Made by a program: the position numbers and the translations under genes. Source: Neorhizobium huautlense (lineage in GTDB: Bacteria > Pseudomonadota > Alphaproteobacteria > Rhizobiales > Rhizobiaceae). From it: a DNA stretch of 64,000 nt. Below are positions 1 to 13,200 of the stretch, in pieces. How positions within the stretch are numbered: position 1 is the stretch's first letter; every line of letters begins with the position of its first letter. Below the pieces are notes generated by a model, which did no database searches, was not told where the DNA came from, and was given only the letters and a program-made list of their open reading frames with translations. The stretch is from NCBI RefSeq assembly GCF_030811685.1, contig NZ_JAUSRF010000010.1, forward strand, positions 169,756 to 233,755, in the 5' to 3' direction.

Positions 1-2
1 AG

Positions 3-677
3 CTCAAGCCGGAATGGCTGATCCGCCTGCCGGATGTCTTTTCCGAGGCGCAGGCCATGGCCATCGGCACGGCCGGTTATACGGCAGCCCTTTGCGTCGA
101 TGCTCTGGAAAAATGGGGCACGATCAGGCCGGGTGAAGGCGAGGTGCTTGTCACCGGTGCCGCCGGCGGCGTCGGTTCGGTGGCGATCGCGCTTCTGGCG
201 GCTGCGGGTTACAACGTGACGGCCTCCACCGGCCGGCCTGAGACGCAGGATTACCTGCGTTCATTGGGGGCCCGCAACTTTATCGATCGTGCGGTGCTGC
301 AGGAAAAGGGCGGACCGCTGCAAAAGGAGCGCTGGACGGGCGGCATCGATTCCGTCGGGTCAACGACGCTTGCCAATGCCCTGTCGCAAACGGTGCGGGG
401 CGGTGCGATCGCCGCCTGCGGTCTTGCCGGCGGCGCCGATCTGCCGGGCACCGTCATCCCGCATATCCTGCGCTCGGTGGCGCTGATCGGCGTCGATTCG
501 GTGATGGCGCCGCAGAGCCAGCGTCAATCGGCCTGGGCGCGTCTGGCGCGCGATCTCGACCTTGCCAAGCTCGACAGCATCACGCAGATGCAGCCCATGT
601 CGAAACTGCCGGATCTGGCGGAAGACATTCTGGCCGGAAAGATCCGTGGCCGGGTCGTGATAGACGTCTCGAAGTGA
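3..677 (+). CDS. Quinone oxidoreductase, YhdH/AcuI family (5' end outside window)
   Basis: This is the C-terminal part of a medium-chain dehydrogenase/reductase; the reading frame is open from base 3 and its start lies upstream of the window. A Rossmann-type nucleotide motif, AAGGVGSVAIALL, sits just after the visible start, followed by a segment (TASTGRPETQDYLRSLGA) typical of the YhdH/YhfP branch that includes acrylyl-CoA reductase AcuI. Members reduce activated double bonds with NADPH in the cytoplasm. The internal ATG at 57 is not the start because homology-like sequence (LKPEWLIRLPDVFSEAQA) precedes it. Substrate cannot be told from sequence; the family call is firm. Confidence 0.85.
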   Translation, partial: LKPEWLIRLPDVFSEAQAMAIGTAGYTAALCVDALEKWGTIRPGEGEVLVTGAAGGVGSVAIALLAAAGYNVTASTGRPETQDYLRSLGARNFIDRAVLQEKGGPLQKERWTGGIDSVGSTTLANALSQTVRGGAIAACGLAGGADLPGTVIPHILRSVALIGVDSVMAPQSQRQSAWARLARDLDLAKLDSITQMQPMSKLPDLAEDILAGKIRGRVVIDVSK

Positions 678-687
678 TTTTTTCCGA

Positions 688-927
688 TCAGGCGGTTCGG
701 GTGCTCATCGAGGCGGCCGTGCCGTTGCGGCGGGGAAATACCTTGCGGATATAGGTCATGTAATAATTGCCGGGGGATGTGGCGGTCAGAAGGCCGCTGA
801 CGGTCTCGGTCGGAACCTCGGCCAGTTCGCGGACCACGCCATCCTGAAACGTCACGTCCAGGTGCTTCAGATCGGGATCATAGGCGATTTCGGCGATCAG
901 GCGGGATGAAACGGCGATCCGGTGCAT
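688..927 (-). CDS. KTSC-domain small protein
   Basis: A 79-residue protein with the compact beta-rich layout of the KTSC family: SSRLIAEIAYDP near the N terminus, an LDVTFQDG strand, then a C-terminal GNYYMTYIRKVF segment. The ATG at 927 is chosen over an upstream ATG at 954 because AAGGAGG lies six bases before it, while the upstream one would bury that ribosome site inside the gene. KTSC domains occur alone or fused to lysyl-tRNA synthetases and are thought to bind nucleic acid; that function is inference. It converges on the reductase gene with about ten bases between the stops. Confidence 0.7.
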   Translation of the reverse strand: MHRIAVSSRLIAEIAYDPDLKHLDVTFQDGVVRELAEVPTETVSGLLTATSPGNYYMTYIRKVFPRRNGTAASMSTRTA

Positions 928-990
928 GGCAGCCTCCTTGTTCTTGGGAGGCAAGATGCCGGCTTGAAGTAAAATCGGTCCTCAGGCAAT

Positions 991-1010
991 CATTCGCATT
1001 TTAGCGAATG
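991..1010. repeat. Inverted repeat CATTCGC / GCGAATG
   Basis: Perfect 7-base arms (991-997 and 1004-1010) around a six-base AT loop. It lies between the KTSC gene and the end of the exported-protein gene, both on minus. No T-run follows on either strand, so it is either a weak terminator or an operator. Confidence 0.4.
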
Positions 1011-1038
1011 CGTACAAAAACGGCACGGAGCTGCATTT

Positions 1039-1359
1039 TTAGAAACGTGAGCGGGTGCCGTCGCCGGTGATCATGTGAAATTTCGAGCCGTCGGTCTTGA
1101 TGTCGGCGCAGTCCGTCTGCTTGTTCTCGAACCGGATGCAGATCTTGCCGGTCGAGATCTTGTAGCCGCGCTTGGAGCCCTTGCGATAGGTGTAGCCGCT
1201 GCGGTCGGTCGTGGTTTCCTGCGAGCCCTCGTTCAGATGCGCGCGGATTTCGGCTGCCGTCGCATTGCGGATCCGGCCCTTGGTCTCGGTTGAAAAGGCA
1301 GGCGTTGCACAGGCGATGAAGGAGGCGGTCAGGGCCAGGTTCCGCAGGGTTCGGTGCAT
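1039..1359 (-). CDS. Small exported protein of unknown function
   Basis: A 106-residue protein with a Sec-type signal peptide: MHRTLRNLALTASFIACATPAFS, probable cleavage after AFS near residue 23. The mature part is basic and rich in Gly, Thr and Ser, with two cysteines (GKICIRFE and QTDCADIK) that may form a disulphide in the periplasm. The pattern SGYTYRKGSKRGYKI followed by KICIRF resembles small rhizobial secreted proteins that read as a beta-sandwich, but I do not recognise a named family. The start has AGGAAGA about four bases upstream. Confidence 0.6.
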   Translation of the reverse strand: MHRTLRNLALTASFIACATPAFSTETKGRIRNATAAEIRAHLNEGSQETTTDRSGYTYRKGSKRGYKISTGKICIRFENKQTDCADIKTDGSKFHMITGDGTRSRF

Positions 1360-1604
1360 GGGTCTTCCTCGTTTCGATCGGCGGTCAAGATACGCGGGCG
1401 ATCCTTCGGGTCAATCCGTTTGCGTGTCAAAGGTCGGTTTTGTTCCAAATCGGGTCCGATCATTCGAGACGCATGATGACCGCTCACGATGTTGCATCAC
1501 ATGAAATATGATCTATCGTCATTTTCGGCATCTTGTCGGCCATGGATTGCGATCCACATAAACCGAACGGCTTTGAAATCTGCACCTTGTTGCGAAGGGG
1601 AGCA

Positions 1605-1811
1605 ATGATGACCGCCAGAAACGATCTCGAAAACGGCCTGCGTGACGGAAAGGAAATCCTGCCCGAACCGGTCGATCTGCCGCCGTTGGAACCGCCGGCG
1701 CGTCCGCCCGTTCATTCTCACGGCGCGCACAAGACCGAAGCGGATATCGATGAAAGTCTGGAGGAAAGTTTTCCAGCCAGCGACCCACCGGCCTCCGGTT
1801 ATTCGGACTGA
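1605..1811 (+). CDS. Small acidic protein with ESFPASDPP tail
   Basis: A 68-residue, proline-rich, acidic and probably disordered protein. Its C terminus, EADIDESLEESFPASDPPASGY, matches a short conserved tail seen in many small alphaproteobacterial proteins. Tandem ATG codons at 1605 and 1608 follow GAAGGGGAGCA, so a start there is preferred to the in-frame ATG at 1533, which has no ribosome site. It precedes dps by 75 bases on the same strand, which suggests a stress or stationary-phase setting (inference). Its molecular function is unknown. Confidence 0.65.
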   Translation: MMTARNDLENGLRDGKEILPEPVDLPPLEPPARPPVHSHGAHKTEADIDESLEESFPASDPPASGYSD

Positions 1812-1886
1812 AAACACGTCACAGAAATCTCCCGCAATCTGCAGGACATGATTGCCTGCGGATCAGAACCGAATGGATGAAATATC

Positions 1887-2402
1887 ATGGACAATGCCAA
1901 ATCCCGCCGTGAAGCGCCGTTGAAAACACCGAGTGGTATTGCGCAGGACGGTGTGCGCGATATTTCCGCCGGCATCACAAAGCTGCTCGCGGATGTTTTT
2001 GCCATCTACCTGAAGACCAAGAACTTCCATTGGCACATGTCGGGCGCGAATTTCCGCGATTACCACCTGCTGCTTGACGAACACGGCGACCAGCTGTTTG
2101 AAATGACCGACCCGCTGGCCGAACGCGCCCGCAAGATCGGCGGAGCCACGCTGCGCTCGATCGGCGAGATTTCCCGCCTGCAGCGCATCTCCGACAATGA
2201 TGCCGATTTCGTGCACCCGCATGAAATGCTGGCCGAACTGCGTGATGATAATGCAGCCTTGGTCGCCAGCATGCGCGAACTGCATGATGTCTGCGACGAA
2301 TACAACGATGTCGGCACCGCCAGCCTTTTGGAAAACTGGATCGATGAAGGCGAACGCCGCGTCTGGTTCCTGTTCGAGATCACCCGCAATACCAATCGCT
2401 GA
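1887..2402 (+). CDS. dps: Dps-family ferritin-like protein
   Basis: A 171-residue miniferritin. The intersubunit ferroxidase signature is plain: KTKNFHWHMSG (His ligands, about residues 44-54), then LLLDEHGDQLFEM (Asp and Glu ligands), followed by a long helical C-terminal half. Dps proteins form dodecamers that oxidise Fe(II) with hydrogen peroxide, store the iron and protect DNA. The N-terminal tail (KSRREAPLK) is basic and could contact DNA. The ATG at 1887 has only a weak upstream ribosome site. A strong terminator follows directly, so transcription ends here. Confidence 0.93.
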   Translation: MDNAKSRREAPLKTPSGIAQDGVRDISAGITKLLADVFAIYLKTKNFHWHMSGANFRDYHLLLDEHGDQLFEMTDPLAERARKIGGATLRSIGEISRLQRISDNDADFVHPHEMLAELRDDNAALVASMRELHDVCDEYNDVGTASLLENWIDEGERRVWFLFEITRNTNR

Positions 2403-2421
2403 TCGCGAAAAAGGCGATCGG

Positions 2422-2448
2422 GCCGCCCTTTCCGGAGGGCGGCTTTTT
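2422..2448 (+). terminator. Rho-independent terminator after dps
   Basis: GCCGCCCT (2422-2429) pairs with AGGGCGGC (2436-2443) and is followed by five T residues. Confidence 0.9.
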
Positions 2449-2543
2449 GCTGTCCATCCGGTGCACAACACCCGCTTGTGCGACCCGACTGCGCGGGTGC
2501 ATGATATGACCCGTGTTTCATCATTTCCCTTGGAGAGTTTCCC

Positions 2544-3644
2544 GTGAGCGCAACCAGACTGTTCTCGCCCGTCACGCTTGGTGAACTGACGCTCGACAAC
2601 CGCATCGTCATTGCGCCGATGTGTACCTATTCGGCCGTGGACGGCAGCATGACCGACTGGCACATGATGCATCTCGGCATGCTGGCCACGTCCGGCGCCG
2701 GCATCCTGACGATCGAGGCGACGGCGGTTTCGCCCGAGGGCCGGATTTCCTATGCGGATGTCGGTCTTTATTCGGACGAAAACGAACAGGCCATGGGCCG
2801 CGTGCTGGAAGGTATAAGGCGCATGTCCGACATGCCGATCGCCATCCAGCTGGCCCATGCCGGCCGCAAGGCATCGACCGAGGTTCCGTGGAAGGGAGGC
2901 GCGCAGATTGCGCCGGATAGAGAGGGCGGGTGGAAGACGGTGGCCCCCAGCGCCGTGCCGTTCCAGCCGCATTATGATCATCCGATGGCGCTTGATCGCG
3001 AGGGTCTGATCCGTATTCGCGACGCCTTCGTTGAGGCGGCCCGCCGCTCGGCGCGGCTTGGTATCGATGCCGTGCAGATCCATGCGGCACATGGTTATCT
3101 TCTGCACCAGTTTTTGTCGCCGCTCTCCAACCAGCGTGCCGACGAATATGGCGGTTCTCTCGAAAACCGCATGCGTTTTCCGCTGGAAGTTTTTGATGCC
3201 GTGCGCGAAGTTTTTCCGAGCGAGCGACCGGTGACCACTCGCGTTTCGGCAACGGACTGGGCCGATGGCGGCTGGGATGTTGCGCAGACGGTCGCTTTCG
3301 CCAAGGAACTGGAAAAGCGCGGTTGCGGCGCCATCCACGTGTCGAGCGGCGGTCTGGCAGCACACCAGAACATCACGCTCGGGCCGAATTATCAGGTACC
3401 GTTCGCACGCGCGATCAAGGCCGAAACGACCATGCCGGTTATTGCCGTTGGTCTGATCACCGAATTCGAGCAGGCGGAAGCCATCCTGGTGACCGGTGAT
3501 GCCGATATGGTGGCGATTGCCCGTGCGGCCCTTTACGATCCGCGCTGGCCCTGGCATGCAGCCGCCCATTTCGGCGAAAGCGTGCGCGCCGCGCCGCAGT
3601 ATCTGCGTTGCCAGCCGCGTCAGTTCAAGACGCTGTTCAAATAA
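2544..3644 (+). CDS. NADH:flavin oxidoreductase, Old Yellow Enzyme (YqjM-like)
   Basis: A 366-residue single-domain FMN TIM barrel. It opens LFSPVTLGELTLDNRIVIAPMCTYSA, including the PMCTY segment typical of the YqjM class whose Cys tunes the flavin. Further signatures are QLAHAGRKAS, the substrate-binding HAAHGYLLHQFLSP, the NQRADEYGGSLENRMRF block, and phosphate-binding DADMVAIARAALYDP. Such enzymes reduce activated alkenes, for example enones, with NAD(P)H in the cytosol. The start is GTG at 2544, placed by TTGGAGAG seven bases upstream. It appears monocistronic; the physiological substrate is unknown. Confidence 0.92.
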   Translation: MSATRLFSPVTLGELTLDNRIVIAPMCTYSAVDGSMTDWHMMHLGMLATSGAGILTIEATAVSPEGRISYADVGLYSDENEQAMGRVLEGIRRMSDMPIAIQLAHAGRKASTEVPWKGGAQIAPDREGGWKTVAPSAVPFQPHYDHPMALDREGLIRIRDAFVEAARRSARLGIDAVQIHAAHGYLLHQFLSPLSNQRADEYGGSLENRMRFPLEVFDAVREVFPSERPVTTRVSATDWADGGWDVAQTVAFAKELEKRGCGAIHVSSGGLAAHQNITLGPNYQVPFARAIKAETTMPVIAVGLITEFEQAEAILVTGDADMVAIARAALYDPRWPWHAAAHFGESVRAAPQYLRCQPRQFKTLFK

Positions 3645-3675
3645 GCGGATGGGAGAGGGCCGGTGAGAGCCGGCC

Positions 3676-3873
3676 TTATTCGTCGCTCTTCGACTGGCCG
3701 TGCGAGGCCAGAAAGCCCCGATATTTTTCCCGCAGTTCGGCGATCTCGATATCGCCGGCGATCCATTCTTCGATCCAGCTGATGAACAGCGGATCATCCT
3801 CGATCGTCTGGCCGTTTTCACGGGCCTTATCAAAGATGCGTTCGACAAGTGCCCGCCGGGCTTCGGGTTTCAT
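3676..3873 (-). CDS. Conserved small helical protein
   Basis: A 65-residue, charged and probably all-helical protein: MKPEARRALVERIFDKARE, then DPLFISWIEEWIAGDIEIAELREKYRGFL. The ATG at 3873 is chosen because AAGGAG lies about 11 bases upstream and the sequence ahead of it (in frame to 3978) is low-complexity and looks like leader. No named domain is recognised. A candidate EcfG-type promoter on the same strand at 4081-4106 points toward it, so it may belong to the general stress response; that is inference. It converges on the Old Yellow Enzyme gene. Confidence 0.55.
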   Translation of the reverse strand: MKPEARRALVERIFDKARENGQTIEDDPLFISWIEEWIAGDIEIAELREKYRGFLASHGQSKSDE

Positions 3874-4264
3874 GGGGCGGTGGCTCCTTGCGGCATGAGC
3901 GGTATTGCGGTCCGGCGCGTTTTGCGAATCGCCGGAAAGAAATTGTGAGGGGTAATCAGAGAGAGATGTGGCAGGCATGGGGCAGAGCCGGCCGACAGGA
4001 AGAAACGGCCACGCCCTGCATATGGCGATGACGCATACAACTACCGGTCATGAATTCCCCCAAGGCGAAGCAAGGTCATAAACGACAGGGAGTCGGATTT
4101 GGTTCCATGCACGGAAAGAAAAATTTCTGATTTGCGAAATTTTGTCGGCGGTAATGTCAGCTACCGGACAGTATTCTCCGGATGCTTTCATTTGTCCGAT
4201 GAAAGCTCTATTGCCGGCCCGCACTTCGAACCTATCTTCGTTGCGAGCATGGAGGACCAAGGCC
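3874..4264. other. Divergent intergenic region, no gene seen
   Basis: About 390 bases between the 65-residue gene (minus) and the receiver gene (plus). Two things stand out: an EcfG-like promoter on minus (4081-4106) and an AT-rich inverted repeat, AAATTTC (4121-4127) with GAAATTT (4136-4142). In-frame extensions of both flanking genes run into it but lack ribosome sites. Confidence 0.5.
4081..4106 (-). promoter_or_regulatory. Candidate EcfG (general stress sigma) promoter
   Basis: Read on minus: GGAAC (4106-4102), 17 bases, then CGTT (4084-4081). This matches the GGAAC-N16/17-CGTT pattern known for alphaproteobacterial EcfG sigma factors. Transcription would run toward the small gene ending at 3676. 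Confidence 0.5.
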
Positions 4265-4660
4265 TTGGAATATCGTTTTCTGATCGTCGAAGACAGCTTG
4301 CTGGTCGCGATGGATATCGAGGATGCCGTGCAGCGCAGCGGCCATCAGGTTGTCGGTATCGCACCGGACATGAAGGTGGCGTTGAACTATAGTCGGGACG
4401 CCGACATCGCCTTTGTCGACGTGCGCCTGGCAGATGGTGAGACCGGGCCGGAGATTGCCCGCATGCTGGCGGATTCCGGCATTGTGGTGATCATGGTCAC
4501 CGGCAATCCTGGCGTGGTTGTTCAGGGTGTTCCGGGGGTTGTCGGCGTCATGGCTAAGCCGCTGACGGATCAGGCCTCGCGTGACCTGATCCAGTTTGCC
4601 GTAGACCGCAAGAGCGGCCGAACCGGCACGCCGCCAGCACGGCTGAAGCTTTTTGCCTGA
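4265..4660 (+). CDS. Stand-alone response regulator receiver protein
   Basis: A 131-residue single receiver domain with no output domain. The acidic pocket is in LIVEDSLLVAMDIEDA, the phospho-acceptor Asp in DIAFVDVRLADGETG, the switch Thr in MVTGNPG, and the conserved Lys in VMAKPLTD. The start is proposed as TTG at 4265 because GGAGG ends nine bases before it and residues ahead of it are not receiver-like; an ATG at 4199 is the alternative but lacks a ribosome site. Single-domain regulators in this group often act as phosphate sinks or relays, some in general stress signalling. No kinase gene is adjacent. It converges on glgB. Confidence 0.8.
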   Translation: MEYRFLIVEDSLLVAMDIEDAVQRSGHQVVGIAPDMKVALNYSRDADIAFVDVRLADGETGPEIARMLADSGIVVIMVTGNPGVVVQGVPGVVGVMAKPLTDQASRDLIQFAVDRKSGRTGTPPARLKLFA

Positions 4661-4681
4661 GCCTGAGAACCGTCAGGCTTT
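4661..4681 (+). terminator. Hairpin between the receiver gene and glgB
   Basis: GCCTGA (4661-4666) pairs with TCAGGC (4673-4678), followed by TTT. The right arm includes the stop codon of convergent glgB. A second, larger hairpin follows at 4678-4708. Confidence 0.5.
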
Positions 4682-6876
4682 CGACCATTTCAGGTAAATG
4701 GTCGAAAGTGGTGGCAGCGTCAGCGTTACAGATTGCGCGCGGCCATGCGATGGCTCCGCATTTGTCCAGGCCTCGACATTGCCGAGGTTGGAGCCGCCAT
4801 AAACGCCGGCATCGGTGTTCAGCACTTCTTGCCAGCGGCCTTCGTGCGGCACGCCTATCCGGTAGTGGTGGCGCGGCAGCGGCGTCAGGTTCGACACCGC
4901 CAGAATAACGGACGATCCATCGCGCGACTTGCGCAGCATGGCGAGAACAGAGCTTTCCGCATCGTCCGACACCGCCCATTCGAACCCCGCCGGATCGAGA
5001 TCACCGAATTGCAGGGCCGGTTCTGCCGAATAAAGCCGGTTGAGATCGCCGATCAGTTTCTGCATGCCGGCATGGTCGGGCTGGTCGATCAGATCCCAGA
5101 CGACTGAGCCATCGTGGTTCCATTCGGACCCTTGCGCAATCTCGCCGCCCATGAACAGCAGTTTTTTGCCGGGATGCGCCCACATGAACCCGAAATAGGC
5201 GCGCAGGTTGGCGAGCTTCTGCCAATGGTCGCCCGGCATCTTGCCGTAAAGCGAGCCTTTGCCGTGCACCACTTCGTCATGGGAAAGCGGCAGCATGAAA
5301 CGTTCGGAATAGGCATAGATCATGCCGAAGGTCAGCATGCCGTGATGATACTTTCGGTAGACCGGGTCGTCGGCCATGTAATGCAGCGTGTCGTGCATCC
5401 AGCCCATGTTCCATTTGAAATCGAAACCGAGCCCTCCGTCTTCCGGTGCCTTGGTCACTCCCGGCCATGCGGTCGATTCTTCCGCCACCGTGAAGGCGTG
5501 CGGGCAGCGGTCATGGATGATGCTGTTGAGGTGCTTGAAGAACTCGACGGCCTCCCAGTTTTCCCGGCCGCCATACTGGTTGGGGATCCATTCGCCTTCA
5601 TTGCGGCTGTAATCGCGATAGAGCATCGAGGCGACGGCATCGACGCGCAGCGCATCGATATGAAAATGCTCCAGCCATTCCAGCGCCGATGCGATGAGAA
5701 AACCCTTCACCTCGTTGCGACCGAGATTGTAGATCAGCGTGTTCCAGTCCTTGTGAAAACCCTCGCGTGGGTCTTCGTGTTCGTAGAGTGCTGTGCCGTC
5801 GAACCGGGCCAGCCCCCAGACATCGGTCGGGAAATGCGCCGGAACCCAGTCGAGAATGACGCCGATGCCGCTCGCGTGGCAGCGATCGATGAAATAGGCA
5901 AAATCCTCCGGTGTGCCGTAACGCCCGGTCGGGGCGAACAGGCCAAGCGGTTGGTAACCCCAGGAACCGCCGAACGGATGCTCCATGATCGGCAACATCT
6001 CGATATGGGTGAAACCGAGGCTTTTGACATAAGGCACCAGCCGCTGGCTGAGTTCCACCCAGTCGAGCGAGCGATTGCCTTCCTCGGCGATCCGCAGCCA
6101 TGAACCGAGATGCACTTCATAAACCGACACTGCGCCTTCACCCGCACGGGCGTCATGGCGCTGCATCCATTCGTGGTCGGTCCAGGGAAAGGATTTCGAG
6201 GATGCGACGACCGATGCGGTGGAAGGGGCGGCTTCCGAGGCGCGGGCGACCGGATCGGCCTTTTGGGGCAGGAGATTACCGTGGGCATCCAGAATTTCGA
6301 ATTTATAGCGTTCGCCCTGTGTGAGGCGCGGCACAAAGATTTCCCAGATCCCGGCCTGCGGGCGTTGCCGCATCGGGTGGCGACGACCGTCCCATGCGTT
6401 GAAATCACCGACGACCGACACACGCCGCGCATTCGGCGCCCAGACGGCGAAACGGACACCGGAAATACCATCGACCTCCATCGGGATGGCGCCGAGCGTG
6501 CGGCCAAGATCGTAATGGGTGCCTTGCGCAATCAGGTGCAGGTCGAGATCGCCGAGCAGGGGGGCGAAGCAATAGGGATCTTCGGTTTCCTGCACCGCGT
6601 CCGTCCACTGGATGCGAAACAGATAGGGCGTCGTCGAACCCACCACGCCGGCGAACAAGCCGCCCGCGTGGATGTTGTCGAGGGTTGCCAGAATACGGCC
6701 GCTGTTACGCTCGACCACCTCCACGGAAACGGCGCCGGGCAGAAGCGCCCGCACCACGGTCAGTTCGCCATATTGGTGGCGGCCGAGAATGGAAAACGGA
6801 TCGCCGTGCCGGCCGTCGGCCAAGGCGTTCAGCCCTTCCGTGACGGTGCCGATGATCAGGTCGGTGCGCTCGTATC

Positions 6877-6880
<4 letters not shown>
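4673..6880 (-). CDS. glgB: 1,4-alpha-glucan branching enzyme GlgB
   Basis: A 735-residue GH13 enzyme of normal full length. It moves short alpha-1,4 chains to alpha-1,6 positions. An N-terminal carbohydrate-binding (CBM48-like) region ends near [21 protein letters not shown] (about 141-161). The catalytic triad is visible: D414 in LRVDAVAS, E467 in TVAEEST, D535 in LSHDEVVHG. The ATG at 6880 overlaps the stop of the TreS-maltokinase gene by four bases (ATGA), with GGAGAAGAACCG in front, so the two are translationally coupled. As the last gene of the glgE operon it branches the linear glucan made by GlgE. Confidence 0.97.
4678..4708. repeat. Perfect 13-base inverted repeat in the 3' end of glgB
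   Basis: CTTTCGACCATTT (4678-4690) and AAATGGTCGAAAG (4696-4708) are exact reverse complements around CAGGT. The repeat encodes the last residues of GlgB (YLKWSKA). It may act as an mRNA 3' stabiliser or part of a two-hairpin terminator. Confidence 0.6.
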
Positions 6881-10212
<3,332 letters not shown>

Positions 10213-10237
10213 TGTTTTTCTCCTCCCTTTTCCCTTC

Positions 10238-13200
10238 TCAGCGCATGCGCCAGATGGCGAACGGGCGGTCGGGTTCAAGCCGGATGTGCTGCCACTTGCC
10301 GGTCCAGCCGAAAGACTGGCCGGTGATCAGATCTTCCATGTCGAGCGTGCCGTGATCGGGCCGGCCAAAGGTCCAGAGCGGGATTTCGATATCGGCTTCC
10401 TGCGGCTGGTGCGGATCGAGGCTGATCGCCACGAGCACGACATTTTCATGCCCCGGGCTCGATTTTTCGAAGAAGAGGATGTTGTCGTTGTTCGCGCTTA
10501 GAAGCTGCAGGCCGAGATGCGAATGCAAAGCCGGGTTTTCCCGACGGATGCGGTTCAGCAACGTGATCTCGGGCTTGATGTTGCCGGGGCGATCATAATC
10601 CCAGGCGCGGATCTCGTATTTTTCCGAATCCGCATATTCCTTGCGCTTGGCATCCGGCCGGCCTTCGCAAAGTTCAAAACCGTTATAGACGCCCCAGAGG
10701 CCGGACAGTGTTGCCGCCAGTGCTGCACGGATCAGATAGGCCGGGCGTGGGGCGTTCTGCAGAAAGTCCGGGTTGATGTCGTGGGTGTTGACGAAGAAAT
10801 GCGGCCGGAAGAAATCCTTTGGCGCTTCCGTGGTGATCTCGCGCATATAGTCTTCGAGTTCCCACTTGGCATTGCGCCAGGTGAAATAGGTGTAGGACTG
10901 CGAAAACCCGATCTTTGCCAGCCGGTACATGACCTTGGGCTTGGTAAAAGCTTCCGACAGGAACACCACATCCGGGTGGCGTGAGCGGATATCGGCAATC
11001 AGCCATTCCCAGAAGGGGAAGGGTTTGGTGTGCGGATTGTCGACGCGAAACAGTTTTACGCCGTGATCGACCCATTTCTGCACCACGTCGCGCAGTTCGA
11101 TCCACAGCGACGGTACCGCTTCGCAGGCGTAGAAATCGACGTTGACGATGTCCTCGTATTTTTTCGGCGGGTTCTCGGCGTAACGGATCGTGCCGTCGGG
11201 CCGCCAGTCGAACCATCCAGGATGGTCTTTTAGCCACGGATGGTCAGGTGAGGCCTGGATGGCGAGGTCGAGTGCCAGTTCCAGACCTTGCTCGGCAGCC
11301 GCACCCACCAGCCGGTCGAAATCGTCGAATGTGCCAAGCTGCGGGTGGATGGCATCATGGCCACCGTCTGGCGAGCCGATAGCATATGGGCTGCCGGGAT
11401 CATCGGGACCGGGAGTGAGCGTGTTGTTCTTGCCCTTGCGGTTGGTGGCGCCGATCGGGTGGATCGGCGGGAAATAAAGCACGTCGAAACCCATGGCGCG
11501 AATGGCCGGCAGGCGGGCGATCACGTCATCGAACGTGCCGTGGCGGTTCGGGTCACCGCTCTGCGAGCGCGGAAAGATCTGGTACCAGCTGGCGAAGGCA
11601 GCGGCCGTGCGTTCTGCATCGAGCGTGATGACGGTGGAGCGCACCTTGTGGGGACGTCGGTCGGCTTCCGCCATCAGGTCTGCCGTTTCGAGCGCCAAAA
11701 GGGTTTTGATCCGCTGCTCATCATTGGCTGCGGTCAGGATGTCGAACAGTACCTTCAGCTCGGTCTTGAGATTGCCAGAGGCGTTATCGAAGGCGTCGAG
11801 AACGAGATTGATGCCTTCCTGGATTTCCAGCCGCAGATCCAGCCGGGCCTCGTGTTTCTTGGTGAACTCGTAGCGAAAGATCTGGAACGGATTGCGCCAG
11901 CCTTCGACCAGAAATTCATGCCGGCCCATGCGCTTCAGCGGAAATTCGGCGCGCCAGCGGTCGTTCAGCACCAGCGTCATCGGCACCTCATTCCAGTCCT
12001 CGCTATCGGCTGTGCGCCAAAGCAAGGCGGCGGAGAGCGGATCGTGGCCATCGCCAAACACGTCGGCCTCGACAATGACGGTTTCGCCGACCACGCGCTT
12101 GACGACAAAACGCCCGTCATCGACCGCGGGTGTTACCTTTTCGATGGCGAGGCGAGGCGAGAGGGCAGCTTTTGCTGCAGGTTCAACCTTGGCCGTCGGC
12201 AGAATGGGATCGGAAACGCGACCCTCGAAAATCCGCAGTTCGCCGGGGAGAAGCCGCACATCTTCCGTCAGCGGTTCGCCGCGTGCCGAAACCTCGGTCA
12301 AAGGCAGGAAGGCCGAAGCCGCTTCGCTGATGGCGTGAAGTGGCGGCGCGGCGCTGCGGCGCAGGTCGCGGTTGAAGACGATCACCCGCACGCTGTCGGA
12401 CATGCGCAGATCGCCTCGATCACCCTGCACGATGGCGGCGGCCGGCGAATGGCTGGAAGCGATCAGCCCGAGCGGCTGGCGCTCGAAATCGCCGGATTGT
12501 TTCAATGTCTCGTTGGCGGAGCGGATCGAGCCGGAAAGGTCGAATGTCGGACGGTCGCGCAGGACACGCAGGCCGCCACTATTGCCATAGGTCGGATCAA
12601 GCGGTGTGGCTGCGCCATATTCGAACCCCATCGGCACCATCAGGCCACCGCCCAGAGACGCCGCCAGTTTCAGGGCGCGTTCGGCACGGCGTTCCAGCAC
12701 TTCGGCGCTGTCCGTTCCATGCGCCACACGTCTGGAAAACGGCGCTTCGGGAAAGGCGATCTCGCGACCGAAACCGCTTTGCGCCTCATGCTCCTCGGCA
12801 AACCAGCCCTCCTGAAAATTCCACCAGGCCAGAGACGAAAAGCTCGCATCGAAACCGACACCGCCAAGCGCGCGACGCGTTTCGAAAGCTGTGCCGGGTG
12901 TCCATGCCAGAAAGCTTAGCTCCGGTTTCTGGCGTTTCACGCCCGAGATGAGGGAGCGCCAGGCGTCAGGTGCCAGCGTTTGCAGTTCGAGGCAGCGAAA
13001 ACCGGACAGGCCCAGTTCACCCAGCCGGATCAGCCGTTGCCGCCATTCGTCCGGTTCGGCGGAAATGTCGACCGGGCGGCTGCCGCGAAGGGAAGGGGAT
13101 TTTCGGGGGTCCGTTGCGGCGATCGCAATACGGTCCGTATCGGCGGAACGGCCGGGCACGATATCCATCATCAGGGAAAGGCCGCTGTCTTTCGCCAGCC

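Noticed and set aside
1412..1445. EcfG-type promoter before the small exported protein at 1039
   Set aside because: On minus GGAAC is present, but the base group at the right distance is CGCA, not CGTT.
1863..3848. A 661-codon open frame on minus
   Set aside because: It lies opposite dps and the Old Yellow Enzyme gene, is rich in Arg, His and Gly, and has no recognisable motif; it is a shadow of high-GC coding sequence.
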